50,213 nt of DNA from Peptostreptococcaceae bacterium (GTDB lineage Bacteria > Bacillota > Clostridia > Peptostreptococcales > Peptostreptococcaceae): positions 1-50,213 of the forward strand of contig JAOARY010000040.1 of NCBI GenBank assembly GCA_025210335.1, read 5' to 3'. Each line of letters opens with the position of its first letter. Positions within the stretch are counted from its first letter, which is position 1. Made by a program: the position numbers and the translations under genes. Shown here piece after piece: positions 36,565 to 46,470 of this stretch. A model generated the notes under the pieces. The model saw only the letters and a program-made list of their open reading frames with translations. It had not been told where the DNA came from and ran no database searches.

Positions 36565-39081
36565 CTATTTTTTTATTATCTCTATTATGTTTTCTTCTTT
36601 AATCCAATTAACATCATGATTTAAATATTCACAAGTCAAACGAAGTGGTAACATCATCTTCCCTTCATAAATTTTTGCATTTATATTTAAATCTACTTTT
36701 TTACCATTTACTAATGCTTTTTTGTTATCTGCTTCAATCCATATATAATAATCATTTAAATTTGCACTTAAAGTGTTGTATTCTTTATTAAATTTATAAG
36801 TTGCACCCAAATAATTCATTAATGCATCCATTTCAAATAATATCTGATTATCTCTTATAATATATTGCCCTTTTATATCATAAATTTGACCATCTACACT
36901 AATTTTTATAGTTTGTTTTTTATTGTTATTATCAAATTTAAATTCAATCTCATTATTTCCATTTGGACAAAATATTGTATAATTATTTTTTTTATAAATT
37001 GATTTTATTTTAACTTCTTCATTATTTACAAACATAACTTTTGGTAATTTATTAAAAGAAATATATTTGCTTTTATCACTATTATATTTTAATTTTAAAA
37101 TATTTTTATTCAAATCTATTCCACTAATCTCTCCATTTACATCAATAATTTGTAATTCATCTTCTATTTTAAATCTATCTTTTAGAATTAACATATTCTT
37201 TCCTTTTGGAATTGTAATTCCTTTATCATTATAATATATCCATTTTTTATCATTCAAATATATATCTTTATTTTTAGTATCTACTTCAAAATTAAATTTA
37301 TATGGAGAATCAAAAAAATAGCTGTTACTTTTTAACTTATCATATTTAACATCATTTGATATAGAATACTTTAGATAATCAAAATCAAATTTATTAACTG
37401 TATTATATTCATATAAACACACTTTATCAAATATATTTGAAGCTGTATTAACCAAGGATATAATTTCTAAACCTGTTTGTTTTTTATGTGGATAAATTTT
37501 ACCATTTCTATTTACTATATTTATATCCATATATATATTGCTACCTTCTTTTATCTTACCTTCATAATATTTTATTATCTCTTCGTATCTTTTATGCCCT
37601 AAGTTCCATAAGGTATATGGATCTTCAACTTGCAATGTAAAACCATGTTTATTTTGTAATTCAATAAATTTATCCATATCAACAGCTATTTTTTCTTTCA
37701 TAGTCGAATCAACATTAGATTCAATTTGGGTTAAAATTATTTGTAATTTATTTTCACTATCTATCTCTTTTATATAAGAAATTATTTCTTCATTTAATTT
37801 CTTACATAAATTTATTCTATATTTCACAAATTTATCTTTAATATTTTCATTTTTTTTATGATAATATTTGCTTTTGGGATTAAATATTTCTATAGGATCT
37901 ACTTTATACAATGAATTAAACTCTTTTCTCACTATATCACTCATTGGTGTAAATTTTTTTGGCTCATCAAATCCATTCCCAGGAGATTCAAAATAAAGTT
38001 CTGCTAAATCAATTCCATCAAAATCAAATTTATCAATTCTTGTTTTTATTTGATTCTTAACAAAATCCATACATCTTTCATCTTCAAGTGCCATTAAGTA
38101 TCTCCAGTCTATATGTGCATCATCTAAAGTTGCAGTCTTTTGTCTTAAAGTTGGATTTTCATCCCAATATTTTTTACTAACCATAGGTAATTCAAGCCAC
38201 ATATAAACTAGTATGTTTTCTGAGTGGCAAGAATCTATTAATTCTTTTATAAAATTTTCACATCCATTTTGACAATACCAATAACTTATATGAACTTGAT
38301 TCACGCCAGACTGTTTTAAATCATTTGCAATTTCATCTGGATTTTCATCATATGCAAAACCCCAATCTAAATATACAGATAAATTATTTCTGCTTATTTT
38401 AGGTTTAATATCAAAATATTCTTTTAAAACTTCGTGAAAAAATAAAAATCTATTATATCCAAAATTATTTATATTATCTAACTCTATAGCTAAAAACAAT
38501 ATTTTGCCTTCAAAATAATCAAGCCCCATTAATAAAGGGATTTCTTTTTGTTTAGAGATATAAAAAATTTGATCAAATATATTTTTAAATTTATCCACTT
38601 TTAATTTTTCTTTTAGCATTATTTCCACATCTTTATGATTTTTATCTATTATCGTTTTTATGTTAATATCTTTTTCTATTCTTTTTATACCAAATACTTT
38701 CGATAAATCTGATTTTTTTTCAAGAATTATATAAAGCCCATTTTTCACTTCTTCTTTAATATATTCTCTATCTTTATTTGTTAAATAACCATCAAGCTCA
38801 CTTGGTATTACAAGTAATTTCACTAAATTTAAATCAATGGAATCTAAATCATCATATTCTACTAAATTAAATTTTATAGAAAGTGATTTAAATATATTTC
38901 TATATATAGTTGCTTGGGTTCCCTTATTTTTATTTTCAGTTAAAATTAAAATATCTTCTCTTTTTGAAATATTTTCTCCTGTTATATTGTTAGCATACGT
39001 TTTATCAAAAAATATAAAAAAGCTTGTAAAAACAATCAAAAATAAATTTAAATAAAACATTTTACTTAAATTACTTTTCAT
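36565..39081 (-). CDS. Secreted glycoside-hydrolase-like protein with copper-amine-oxidase-N-like stalk
   Basis: An 838-aa exported protein with a signal peptide (about 1-30, ending in FFDKTYANN). Residues about 40-210 look like an N-terminal class-1-amidotransferase-like fold (ILILTENKNKGTQ). About 225-560 resemble a TIM-barrel glycosidase of the GHL/DUF187 type (YLDWGFAYDENPDEIANDL, HISYWYCQNG, FDGIDLAELYFES). The last ~100 residues have the repeat-like stalk domain with VNGKKVDLNINAKIYEGKMMLPLR, typical of extracellular clostridial proteins. The acidic D/E in FDGIDLAE is a candidate catalytic site. The target is probably an extracellular or cell-wall polysaccharide, unproven. Single-gene unit. 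Confidence 0.75.
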   Translation of the reverse strand: MKSNLSKMFYLNLFLIVFTSFFIFFDKTYANNITGENISKREDILILTENKNKGTQATIYRNIFKSLSIKFNLVEYDDLDSIDLNLVKLLVIPSELDGYLTNKDREYIKEEVKNGLYIILEKKSDLSKVFGIKRIEKDINIKTIIDKNHKDVEIMLKEKLKVDKFKNIFDQIFYISKQKEIPLLMGLDYFEGKILFLAIELDNINNFGYNRFLFFHEVLKEYFDIKPKISRNNLSVYLDWGFAYDENPDEIANDLKQSGVNQVHISYWYCQNGCENFIKELIDSCHSENILVYMWLELPMVSKKYWDENPTLRQKTATLDDAHIDWRYLMALEDERCMDFVKNQIKTRIDKFDFDGIDLAELYFESPGNGFDEPKKFTPMSDIVRKEFNSLYKVDPIEIFNPKSKYYHKKNENIKDKFVKYRINLCKKLNEEIISYIKEIDSENKLQIILTQIESNVDSTMKEKIAVDMDKFIELQNKHGFTLQVEDPYTLWNLGHKRYEEIIKYYEGKIKEGSNIYMDINIVNRNGKIYPHKKQTGLEIISLVNTASNIFDKVCLYEYNTVNKFDFDYLKYSISNDVKYDKLKSNSYFFDSPYKFNFEVDTKNKDIYLNDKKWIYYNDKGITIPKGKNMLILKDRFKIEDELQIIDVNGEISGIDLNKNILKLKYNSDKSKYISFNKLPKVMFVNNEEVKIKSIYKKNNYTIFCPNGNNEIEFKFDNNNKKQTIKISVDGQIYDIKGQYIIRDNQILFEMDALMNYLGATYKFNKEYNTLSANLNDYYIWIEADNKKALVNGKKVDLNINAKIYEGKMMLPLRLTCEYLNHDVNWIKEENIIEIIKK

Positions 39082-39205
39082 AAAAACCTCCTAAAAATAT
39101 TATTAACCCATAGTCTATTATTTCTTTTTATTTATAATTATATTTTAAGAATATACCCTTTAAAAATGATTGTAATATCTTTTTATAAAAAAACATAATA
39201 TAAAT

Positions 39206-39255
39206 AAAAAATGAGTATTTTAAACCTTTTAATCGGTTTAAAACACTCATTTTTT
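39206..39255 (-). terminator. Terminator of the hydrogenase operon
   Basis: Arms 39206-39226 and 39235-39255 pair at 20 of 21 positions, with an 8-nt loop and T runs, downstream of the hydrogenase gene on the minus strand. Confidence 0.88.
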
Positions 39256-39292
39256 GAAATTTTAATATTCTTTTTTTAATACTGTAGATTTT

Positions 39293-41005
39293 TTATATCA
39301 AATGCTCTGTATGAAGCAAATGATGTGCTTTTTTTGATAATGGAGATTCTAAAAACTCTTCATACAATTTATTTATTTGTGGATTTTCATGTGAAAATCT
39401 TAATTTAGAATTTTCATCTAATTCATATAATATTTCACCTCTAGCTTTTGCTAATTCTAAACCATCATGTATAGGTTGGCCTCCACCACCAGCACAACCA
39501 CCTGGACATGCCATTATCTCTACAAAATCATAAACAACTTCTTTTCTTAAAATAGCCTCAACTAAATCTCTAGCATTAGAAAGTCCACTTGCTATAGCTA
39601 TATTAATATTTATATCATCTATATTAAAGCTAGCTTCTCTCCAACCTTTATCTCCTCTTACTTCTTTGAATGCCTCTACACTTGGATTTTTTCCTTTTAC
39701 TAAAAAATAAGCACTTCTTAAAGCCGCTTCCATAACCCCTCCTGTAGCACCAAATATAACCCCAGCACCAGTTGCAACTCCAAGTGGAGAATCAAATTCT
39801 TCTTCTTTTAATACTTTTAAATTTAAATGTTGTGTCTTTAACATTCTAATAAATTCTCTTGTTGTTAATGCGATATCAACATCTTTCTTAGCGTTAGAAT
39901 CATTTATGTTTTTAATATCACATTCTTCTTTTTTCGCCAAACAAGGCATTACAGAAATACAAGCAATTTTATTTGGATCCACATTTAATATTTTAGCAAA
40001 ATAAGTTTTTGTCACAGCACCAAACATTTGTTGTGGTGACTTTGCTGTTGATAGTTGTTTTACTAAACTTGGATATTGACTTTTGACAAAACTAACCCAT
40101 CCAGGACAACAAGAAGTAAACATTGGCAATTTATTTTCCTTTATTTCTACTAATCTATCTACAAATTCACTACCTTCTTCCATTATAGTTAAGTCCGCTG
40201 CAAAATTAGTATCAAATACATAGTCAAATCCAATTCTTTTCATAGCAGCAACCATTTTACCTTCGCTAGCTTCTTCTTTTTTTAAATTCAAACTTTCAGC
40301 CCAAGCTGTTCTAACAGCAGGAGCTACTTGTAAAACTGTTATTATCTCCTTATCTTCTAACATCTTATATACTTTTGATGTATCATCTCTTTCTTTTAAT
40401 GCTCCTACTGGGCAATGTGTTATACATTGTCCACAAGCACTACAATTACTTTCTTCAATCTTTTTATTATGTGAAACATCTACCGTTGTACGCGAACCTG
40501 TGCCAGCAAGATCCCAAATATTTAATGATTGTACCTTATCACAAATTTGAACACATCTCATACATTTTATACATTTAGAAGCATCACGTATCAATGCAAA
40601 ATTTTCACTTCCTTTAAATTTTTCAGGTTTATTTTTATATGGCAATTCTAAAATACCTAAATCATTAGCAAGTTTTTGCAAACTACAATTTCCACTACGA
40701 ACACATATAGTACAATTGCAATTATGCTCTGATAATATAAACATAACATTAGTTTTTCTAGCATCTATTACTCTAACTGTATTTGTATATATAACCATAT
40801 CTTCTTCAACAGGTGTATTACATGCAGTTACTAATCTTTCTAAGCCTTCTATTTCAACTAAACAGACTCTACATGCTCCTATATCATTTATATTTTCTAA
40901 AAAACATAAGGTAGGTATTTCTACTCCAACTTTTTTAGCAGCTTGTTTTATTGTTGATCCTTTTTTAATTTCAACAGGGATATTATCTATTGTTAATTTT
41001 ACCAT
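39293..41005 (-). CDS. [FeFe]-hydrogenase catalytic subunit (HydA/HndD type)
   Basis: A 570-aa iron-only hydrogenase that reduces protons to H2 or the reverse. The N-terminal [2Fe-2S] ferredoxin domain has Cys34, Cys45, Cys48 and Cys62. A His/Cys3 [4Fe-4S] site (EHNCNCTICVRSGNC) and two [4Fe-4S] motifs (CIKCMRCVQIC, CSACGQCITHC) follow. The H-cluster domain has TSCCPGW, MPCLAKKEE and MACPGGCAGGGGQP, and the small-subunit-like C-terminus ends near AHHLLHTEH. This is the layout of NAD(P)-linked or bifurcating hydrogenases. The start overlaps the upstream flavoprotein gene by 7 bp, so the two products probably form a complex. No maturases (HydEFG) are in the window. Confidence 0.92.
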   Translation of the reverse strand: MVKLTIDNIPVEIKKGSTIKQAAKKVGVEIPTLCFLENINDIGACRVCLVEIEGLERLVTACNTPVEEDMVIYTNTVRVIDARKTNVMFILSEHNCNCTICVRSGNCSLQKLANDLGILELPYKNKPEKFKGSENFALIRDASKCIKCMRCVQICDKVQSLNIWDLAGTGSRTTVDVSHNKKIEESNCSACGQCITHCPVGALKERDDTSKVYKMLEDKEIITVLQVAPAVRTAWAESLNLKKEEASEGKMVAAMKRIGFDYVFDTNFAADLTIMEEGSEFVDRLVEIKENKLPMFTSCCPGWVSFVKSQYPSLVKQLSTAKSPQQMFGAVTKTYFAKILNVDPNKIACISVMPCLAKKEECDIKNINDSNAKKDVDIALTTREFIRMLKTQHLNLKVLKEEEFDSPLGVATGAGVIFGATGGVMEAALRSAYFLVKGKNPSVEAFKEVRGDKGWREASFNIDDININIAIASGLSNARDLVEAILRKEVVYDFVEIMACPGGCAGGGGQPIHDGLELAKARGEILYELDENSKLRFSHENPQINKLYEEFLESPLSKKAHHLLHTEHLI

Positions 41006-42834
41006 TTGTCACTTCTCCCTCCCTTAAATACACCGTAACCAAAATAATCACAACGTAAACATCTATTTGATTCTTGTAATGCTTCTTCATCTGTCATACA
41101 GTATTCCATCAAAGAAAAATCATATTTTCTTTCCTCAGCAGGTCTTTCTTTCATATTTACTCTTCCACAAGGTTTTGAATCTTTTAACTTTACAGGTGGT
41201 ATATCTATATCTACTTTTATCTCATGATGAAAACCTAAATACTCATCTATATTAGCTGCAACAACCTTACCAGCAGCTATAGCACGAATAAGTGTTGCAG
41301 GTCCAGTAACACAATCTCCACCAGCAAATACACCCTTTAAATCTTTAAAATCACTTGTATTAGTTGTCGCAAACACACCTTTTTGTGTTGGTATTCCATG
41401 ACTTTCAAATTGCTCTGTTTCAATTTTTTGCCCAATTGCTATTACCACGATATCACAAGGAATAAACTCTTCTTCCATGTCTGCCTTCATAGGTTTTGGT
41501 CTACCTGACTTGTCAACTTCTCCAACAACTTGTTGTTGTACAAAAAGTCCTAATACATTTCCATCTTCATCAGATTTAATTCTAAGAGGAGCTTTTAATG
41601 GTGTAATTTCACAACCTTCTGCTATAGCACCTTCTATTTCTTCATTTAAGGCACTCATATCTACTAACCTTCTTCTATATACACAGTTTACAGATTTTGC
41701 ACCTAAACGTTTTGCACTTCTAGTGCAGTCCATCGCAACATTACCGCCACCTATTACAACTATATTTTTATCCTTGAAATCAGGATTTTTACAAAGACCT
41801 ATATCTCTTAACATCTTTACTGCTGATATAACATTTTTAGAATCTTCCCCTTCAATTCCCAATTTTCTATCTACTTGGGCACCTATAGCCACATGAATAC
41901 AATCAAATTTATCTCTTAATTCTTTGAAGTCTATATCTTTTCCGATTTCTATGCCAGTATAAACTTCTATACCAGTAGATAAAATAGCATCTATATCTTC
42001 TTTTAATCGTTCTCTTGGAAGTCTATAGCTAGGTATTCCATATCTAAGCATACCACCAAGTTCTGGTTGTTTTTCATAAATCGTAACCGAATGTCCCATA
42101 AGAGAAAGATAATATGCTGCACAAAGACCACCTGGCCCTCCTCCTATTATTGCTACTTTCTTACCTGTTGAATCATTACATTTAGGCACTTCTACTCTGC
42201 CAGCTTTATCAACAGCATAACGTTTAAGACCTCTTATATTAACAGAGTCATCTACCATATTTCTTCTACAATGAGCTTCACATGGATGTTCACAAACTAA
42301 AGCACATGCAACTGGAAAAGGATTATCCTTTCTTATCAGCTTTACTGCATCTTCATTTCTGCCTTCCGCAATCAAAGCCAAATATCCAGGAATATCCACT
42401 TGCGCTGGACATAGTGCTACACAAGGAACTGGCTGAGTTATATGACATAAACAACGACCATTTTTTATATGCTCTAAATAATCATCTCTAAAACCTATTA
42501 CACCTTTTAAAACCATCGAAGCAGCTTCAAATCCAATTGCACAATCAGCTGAATTTTTTATAGTTCTAGCTGTCTTTTCTATTAAATCAATAGTTTTATC
42601 ATTTGCGTTTCCATCAAGTACATCTTCTATTAAATCTGCTAATTTACCTAAACCAACTCTACATGGAACACATTTTCCACAAGTTTGGGCATGGCTAAGC
42701 TTTAAAAAAGCTAATGATATATCTACAGGACATAGCCCTGGAGGACTTGCTGTTATTCTACGTTCTATATCATGATATAGTCCTTCAACAACCATTTGAG
42801 CCTTATTAGGTGTTATTATATTTAATCTACTCAT
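40999..42834 (-). CDS. NuoF-C-terminal/GltD-like FAD-NAD(P) oxidoreductase subunit of the hydrogenase
   Basis: A 611-aa electron-transfer flavoprotein. Residues about 20-125 match the C-terminal [4Fe-4S] domain of NuoF (TCGKCVPCRVGLGKL and, later, SADCAIGF) but without the NuoF FMN/NADH-binding part. Then comes a GltD-type module: two cysteine clusters (VPCVALCPAQVDIPGY; CALVCEHPCEAHCRR), FAD site VAIIGGGPGGLCAAYYLS, and NAD(P) site VVIGGGNVAMDCTRSAKRLGA followed by CVYRRRLVDM. A GGDCVTGPATLIRAIAAGK stretch closes the FAD domain. It should pass electrons between NAD(P)H and the hydrogenase. ATG with GAGGAGGGT site and a strong promoter upstream. It is the first gene of the operon. Confidence 0.88.
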   Translation of the reverse strand: MSRLNIITPNKAQMVVEGLYHDIERRITASPPGLCPVDISLAFLKLSHAQTCGKCVPCRVGLGKLADLIEDVLDGNANDKTIDLIEKTARTIKNSADCAIGFEAASMVLKGVIGFRDDYLEHIKNGRCLCHITQPVPCVALCPAQVDIPGYLALIAEGRNEDAVKLIRKDNPFPVACALVCEHPCEAHCRRNMVDDSVNIRGLKRYAVDKAGRVEVPKCNDSTGKKVAIIGGGPGGLCAAYYLSLMGHSVTIYEKQPELGGMLRYGIPSYRLPRERLKEDIDAILSTGIEVYTGIEIGKDIDFKELRDKFDCIHVAIGAQVDRKLGIEGEDSKNVISAVKMLRDIGLCKNPDFKDKNIVVIGGGNVAMDCTRSAKRLGAKSVNCVYRRRLVDMSALNEEIEGAIAEGCEITPLKAPLRIKSDEDGNVLGLFVQQQVVGEVDKSGRPKPMKADMEEEFIPCDIVVIAIGQKIETEQFESHGIPTQKGVFATTNTSDFKDLKGVFAGGDCVTGPATLIRAIAAGKVVAANIDEYLGFHHEIKVDIDIPPVKLKDSKPCGRVNMKERPAEERKYDFSLMEYCMTDEEALQESNRCLRCDYFGYGVFKGGRSDKW

Positions 42835-42950
42835 AAATATGTACCCTCCTCATTATAATTTATATAAATGACATTTTATTTTTAATACATTTATTTTTTA
42901 GAAAATTTAAAATAATAAAAATTTTAAAAAGAATATTTTTCATATGATAG

Positions 42951-42980
42951 ATTATACGTTTTTTCAAACTAAAGTGTCAA
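42951..42980 (-). promoter_or_regulatory. Sigma-A promoter of the hydrogenase operon
   Basis: On the minus strand a perfect TTGACA (42980-42975) and a perfect TATAAT (42956-42951) are separated by 18 bp, giving a leader of about 110 nt. This is the best housekeeping promoter in the window. Confidence 0.72.
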
Positions 42981-43355
42981 GCGTTTTCCTCTATTTTTAA
43001 ATGTTAATTTCGTGTCAATTACTCGATTTGAGGTTTGTTTTTTTTTAACACAGTATATTATCTATTAATTTTAAAACTCTACAATCAGCATAATTATTCA
43101 ATTGAAAAACTTTTAAATATAAAAAAAACAAAAATATTTCAACTAAAAATTTTTCAAAAAAGAAAAATATTTTTTTTAAATTTCATTCTAATCACGATTA
43201 GGAAATCATCAGCAATTTTTTTAAATATTTTTATATGTAATTAATTCAATTTAAATAATTAAATATAAAAACAAATAATATTTAATTGTTAATTGATTAT
43301 TGTAAAAAAAATTATAAGCTTAATTTCACAACTGGTAAAAGATAATTATTTTATT

Positions 43356-43393
43356 AGATAGCTTTTAGAATAATATTATTCTAAAAGCTATCT
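43356..43393. terminator. Perfect 38-bp palindrome, terminator-like, upstream of the retron cassette
   Basis: Arms 43356-43374 and 43375-43393 are exact reverse complements (19 bp, no spacer) and are followed by TTTT. No gene ends here, so it either insulates the cassette from upstream transcription or ends an unrecognised small RNA. Confidence 0.7.
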
Positions 43394-43414
43394 TTTTATG
43401 TATTTAGACCTTAA

Positions 43415-43467
43415 TTATAATTTTTATTATAAAATAATTATAATTAATTTTATAATAAAAATTATAA
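43415..43467. repeat. Perfect 21-bp A/T-only inverted repeat in the retron promoter region
   Basis: Arms 43415-43435 and 43447-43467 match at all 21 positions; the 11-nt spacer is itself nearly symmetrical. It lies about 65 bp upstream of the promoter candidate, where an operator or extruding hairpin could act. All bases are A or T, so chance is a larger risk. Confidence 0.55.
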
Positions 43468-43530
43468 CAACTTTATTCCTATTACAATTAGACAAAAAGA
43501 ACTAAATCGAAAATTATTTTTAACTATGTT

Positions 43531-43559
43531 TTGATTTACTTCTCTTTATATTTTAAAAT
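43531..43559 (+). promoter_or_regulatory. Candidate promoter of the retron operon
   Basis: TTGATT (43531-43536), 17 bp, TAAAAT (43554-43559). The predicted start near 43566 leaves a leader of about 58 nt before the ATG at 43624, with GGAGG at 43613-43617. Confidence 0.5.
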
Positions 43560-43623
43560 ATAGTTTAAACAAAATATTTTTACATATAAAATATTTTTGA
43601 ACTCTAAAAAGTGGAGGAAAATT

Positions 43624-46470
43624 ATGAATAAATGGTCTCATGAATATAATCCTTTAAGAAAAATTGTTCTTTTAGGTTATTTAGATGATTTTACCCCTTC
43701 AAGATTAATATTTTATGCTCGTCATGATTTTGAAGGACGTCAAGGAAACGAATATACTTTAAGCAATAATGTTACATATACTAGTTTTGCTATATTTAAA
43801 GGAAGTAAAAAGCAACTCCCATCATTTAAAGCAGTAAGAATTGTGAATGATGATAATTATAGTAGAAGAAGAAAAGAAGAAATTAAGATGTACTTTAAAA
43901 AAGGAGCTAAATACAATTGGTATTGGGATCTTGATGATGATTATTTATATGAAGATTTTTATACTTTAAATGATGATATGAAATTTGAAATTCCTTATTT
44001 TAAAGATATATCTTATGAAGATTTCGTTAACATGATAAATGATTTAAATATACTTCCCCCAAATTTAAAACTAATTAAAAATCCAAATGATTTATTCAAA
44101 TTAAACCAAGATCAAATGATATATTATGATTATTTATTAAAATTAACCTTAGATTCGTCTTTATATAATCGAAAAAAAGCTTTAAGAAATTTAATATCTA
44201 AAAATCCACCAAAAGAATTATATTTAAAATTATTAGACTTCGGAAGTGATGAATTAATATCTGGTTTATTTTTAGATTTAGCAAAATTAAATAATAATAT
44301 ATTATTAGAAGAAGCTAAAAATATTTTAAAAGAAAATATAGATTGTACATCTGATAATTGTAAAAAAGGGTTAAAAAGATGTATCCAAATTTATGTAAAT
44401 TCATTAGAAGAAAAATTTAAAAAAGAAAGAATAGAATTTATTTATGAAAATTTCAACAAAATGGAACTGCATTTAAAATTATTAAATAATAAAGATTTGG
44501 TAGAAGATAAAAATGTATTAGATTCATCTGTATATAAAAAACAATGTGAACATGGATATTTAGCTGAATATCGTTACTCATGGGACTATGATGAAATAGA
44601 AAAACGATATAAAAGAATTAAACATGAGGCAAAAAAAAGATATGACAAAACTCTTTATTGTGATGGAATCAATCTAAATATTGTAGAGCTTAAAAATACT
44701 TTACAAGAAGCTATAATATACGATTTATATGATGTAATCGCAAAAATTGCATATTATATAGATTCTCCTAGATTAGTTTATTACCTAAGAGGAAGTCAAA
44801 ATTTCAAAGCTCTCAATTATTTTATAAGATTATTAAGAAGAACTATAAATGATTATGCTAAAAATAGTCCTCTTAAATTTATGAACGTTATGAAAGTATT
44901 ATTGACAAGTTATAAAAATTATGATTATTTAGGTAAATATAAAAATGACTTTAGATTTAATAAATTTATTAGATATTATTTATATAATGATTTAGAATCT
45001 GAATTTGTAAATTGCAATCATTATGATAATAATTATAATTTAATAGATCCTCTTTTAAAAGCAACCGGTAGATATGAATATCAAAGAGATATTTGGTCTG
45101 ATAATATAAATTATGTAATTGATATTGCATTAGAAAGTGAATTAGAACAAATACAAAAAGCTTGTTATTATATTTTAATGGATTTTGATGATATTGAAAA
45201 TTTAATAAATTTGTTAGACTTTAAAAAGATAATTAATTTAGCAAGTAGTAATTATAAACCTCTTTCTAATTTATTTATTTCTCATCTTAAAATATATATA
45301 GAATCTAAAGATTTTGATTCTAATATTTTATTAAATTTAATATCTAGTGATAAAAACAATCTTGTCAATTTAGGTATTACTTATTTTGAAAATTCAAATA
45401 CAAAACTAAGTAGTATAGATACAGCCAATTTGCTTTTCTTAACAAATATCGATTGTACAAAATCAATATTATCTAATTCATTGAAAAAATTTGATAATGA
45501 AAACTATATAAATTTTATAGATTATATCCTTTCTAATTTAAATAAATTTAACAATATAGAATTTCTTTTTGATGATATAAAAACTATATTGAATACTTCT
45601 AGTTCTATAATTTTAGATTTTTCTATTTTAGAAAAGAAAAATTTATTTAATAAAATAATTCATACATTATTAAATAAAATCAATATAAATACATGGATTA
45701 GAGATTTTTTAAACCATTTAATATTCTCAATTAATTATAATGATTTAAAAGAAATATTAAATCATGCAAACATAGAAATCACTAACAAGATTTCTGCTAA
45801 GAATATGCAAATTATATCTATATTTGATTCTATAAAAAATAATAATATCCCTAAAGATTATCAGATTGTAAATTTACTTGAAAATGGCAATTCTGCTATG
45901 ATAAAAATTCTAATAGATATTATTGAAACTAATAAAATTCTTTTAAATAATAGATTAGAAACTATACTTATCTTATTTGAATCTGATGTGTTTGCATTAA
46001 ATACTATTGCAAAATCTGTGTTTGAAAGTATTAATGATTCAAATAAAATAAAACTTCATAAACTTGTGTTAGATTCTCCATTTGAAAAAGTTAATTCTTA
46101 CGCAATATCTAAATTAAAAGAAAAATATAATGACTATATTCCTAAAGAATTTATACTTCAAATGCTAGAGCATCCTAATACTACTATTAAATCTTATATA
46201 AGTGATAAACTAAATCAAATATTAAGTGATTTAAGTAGTTTAAATAAAGATATTTTTGTTTATTATGTAAATACACTTCTTCTTATGCCTAATAAAGTCT
46301 CTAAAAGTAAAGATTTTATTTATAATATTTTACCTGAATTTATAAATAAGAACAAAGATAAAAAAGATGAAATAGAAAACCTGCTTTTTAATATTGGTTG
46401 TTCCAATATAATAGTGGATTCTGAACGTGCTTTAGTTGCTTTAGCAAAGATAAAAAAGGAGGTTTGTTAA
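43624..46470 (+). CDS. Retron-associated HEAT/ARM-type helical-repeat protein
   Basis: A 948-aa soluble protein, first gene of the retron-like operon. Residues 1 to about 140 form a mixed, aromatic-rich N-terminal domain (SRLIFYARHDFEGRQGN, GAKYNWYWDLDDDY). The rest (about 160-948) is a long array of amphipathic helix pairs typical of HEAT/ARM repeats, e.g. SPRLVYYLRGSQNFKALNYF and SPFEKVNSYAISKLKEKY near the end. No nuclease, ATPase or protease motif was recognised. A TTG at 43597 is in frame, but GGAGG precedes the ATG at 43624, so that is the start. Its stop abuts the next gene's ATG (TAAATG). I recall ARM-type partners in type XIII retrons; it probably acts as scaffold or effector, unproven. 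Confidence 0.8.
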   Translation: MNKWSHEYNPLRKIVLLGYLDDFTPSRLIFYARHDFEGRQGNEYTLSNNVTYTSFAIFKGSKKQLPSFKAVRIVNDDNYSRRRKEEIKMYFKKGAKYNWYWDLDDDYLYEDFYTLNDDMKFEIPYFKDISYEDFVNMINDLNILPPNLKLIKNPNDLFKLNQDQMIYYDYLLKLTLDSSLYNRKKALRNLISKNPPKELYLKLLDFGSDELISGLFLDLAKLNNNILLEEAKNILKENIDCTSDNCKKGLKRCIQIYVNSLEEKFKKERIEFIYENFNKMELHLKLLNNKDLVEDKNVLDSSVYKKQCEHGYLAEYRYSWDYDEIEKRYKRIKHEAKKRYDKTLYCDGINLNIVELKNTLQEAIIYDLYDVIAKIAYYIDSPRLVYYLRGSQNFKALNYFIRLLRRTINDYAKNSPLKFMNVMKVLLTSYKNYDYLGKYKNDFRFNKFIRYYLYNDLESEFVNCNHYDNNYNLIDPLLKATGRYEYQRDIWSDNINYVIDIALESELEQIQKACYYILMDFDDIENLINLLDFKKIINLASSNYKPLSNLFISHLKIYIESKDFDSNILLNLISSDKNNLVNLGITYFENSNTKLSSIDTANLLFLTNIDCTKSILSNSLKKFDNENYINFIDYILSNLNKFNNIEFLFDDIKTILNTSSSIILDFSILEKKNLFNKIIHTLLNKININTWIRDFLNHLIFSINYNDLKEILNHANIEITNKISAKNMQIISIFDSIKNNNIPKDYQIVNLLENGNSAMIKILIDIIETNKILLNNRLETILILFESDVFALNTIAKSVFESINDSNKIKLHKLVLDSPFEKVNSYAISKLKEKYNDYIPKEFILQMLEHPNTTIKSYISDKLNQILSDLSSLNKDIFVYYVNTLLLMPNKVSKSKDFIYNILPEFINKNKDKKDEIENLLFNIGCSNIIVDSERALVALAKIKKEVC

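Larger units (their letters stand above)
42835..43623. other. Divergent intergenic region hydrogenase operon / retron cassette
   Basis: About 790 bp of A/T-rich DNA with no credible protein gene. It holds the hydrogenase promoter (42951-42980), a 38-bp perfect palindrome that looks like an orphan terminator (43356-43393), a 21-bp perfect inverted repeat (43415-43467) and a retron promoter candidate (43531-43559). A small untranslated transcript ending at the palindrome is possible but not shown. Confidence 0.6.

Noticed and set aside
41477..41896. 139-codon frame antisense to the hydrogenase flavoprotein gene
   Set aside because: Opposite-strand shadow of conserved FAD/NAD(P)-binding coding sequence; no independent signals.
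42974..43018. Two GTGTCAA repeats and a TTAACA-like stretch as a Rex operator for the hydrogenase
   Set aside because: No palindromic TTGTTAA-N4-TTAACAA site is present; one repeat is just the -35 box.
43035..43244. 69-codon open frame in the hydrogenase/retron intergenic region
   Set aside because: No ribosome site, low-complexity Phe/Ile/Lys/Asn composition expected from A/T-rich noise, and no link to the downstream genes.
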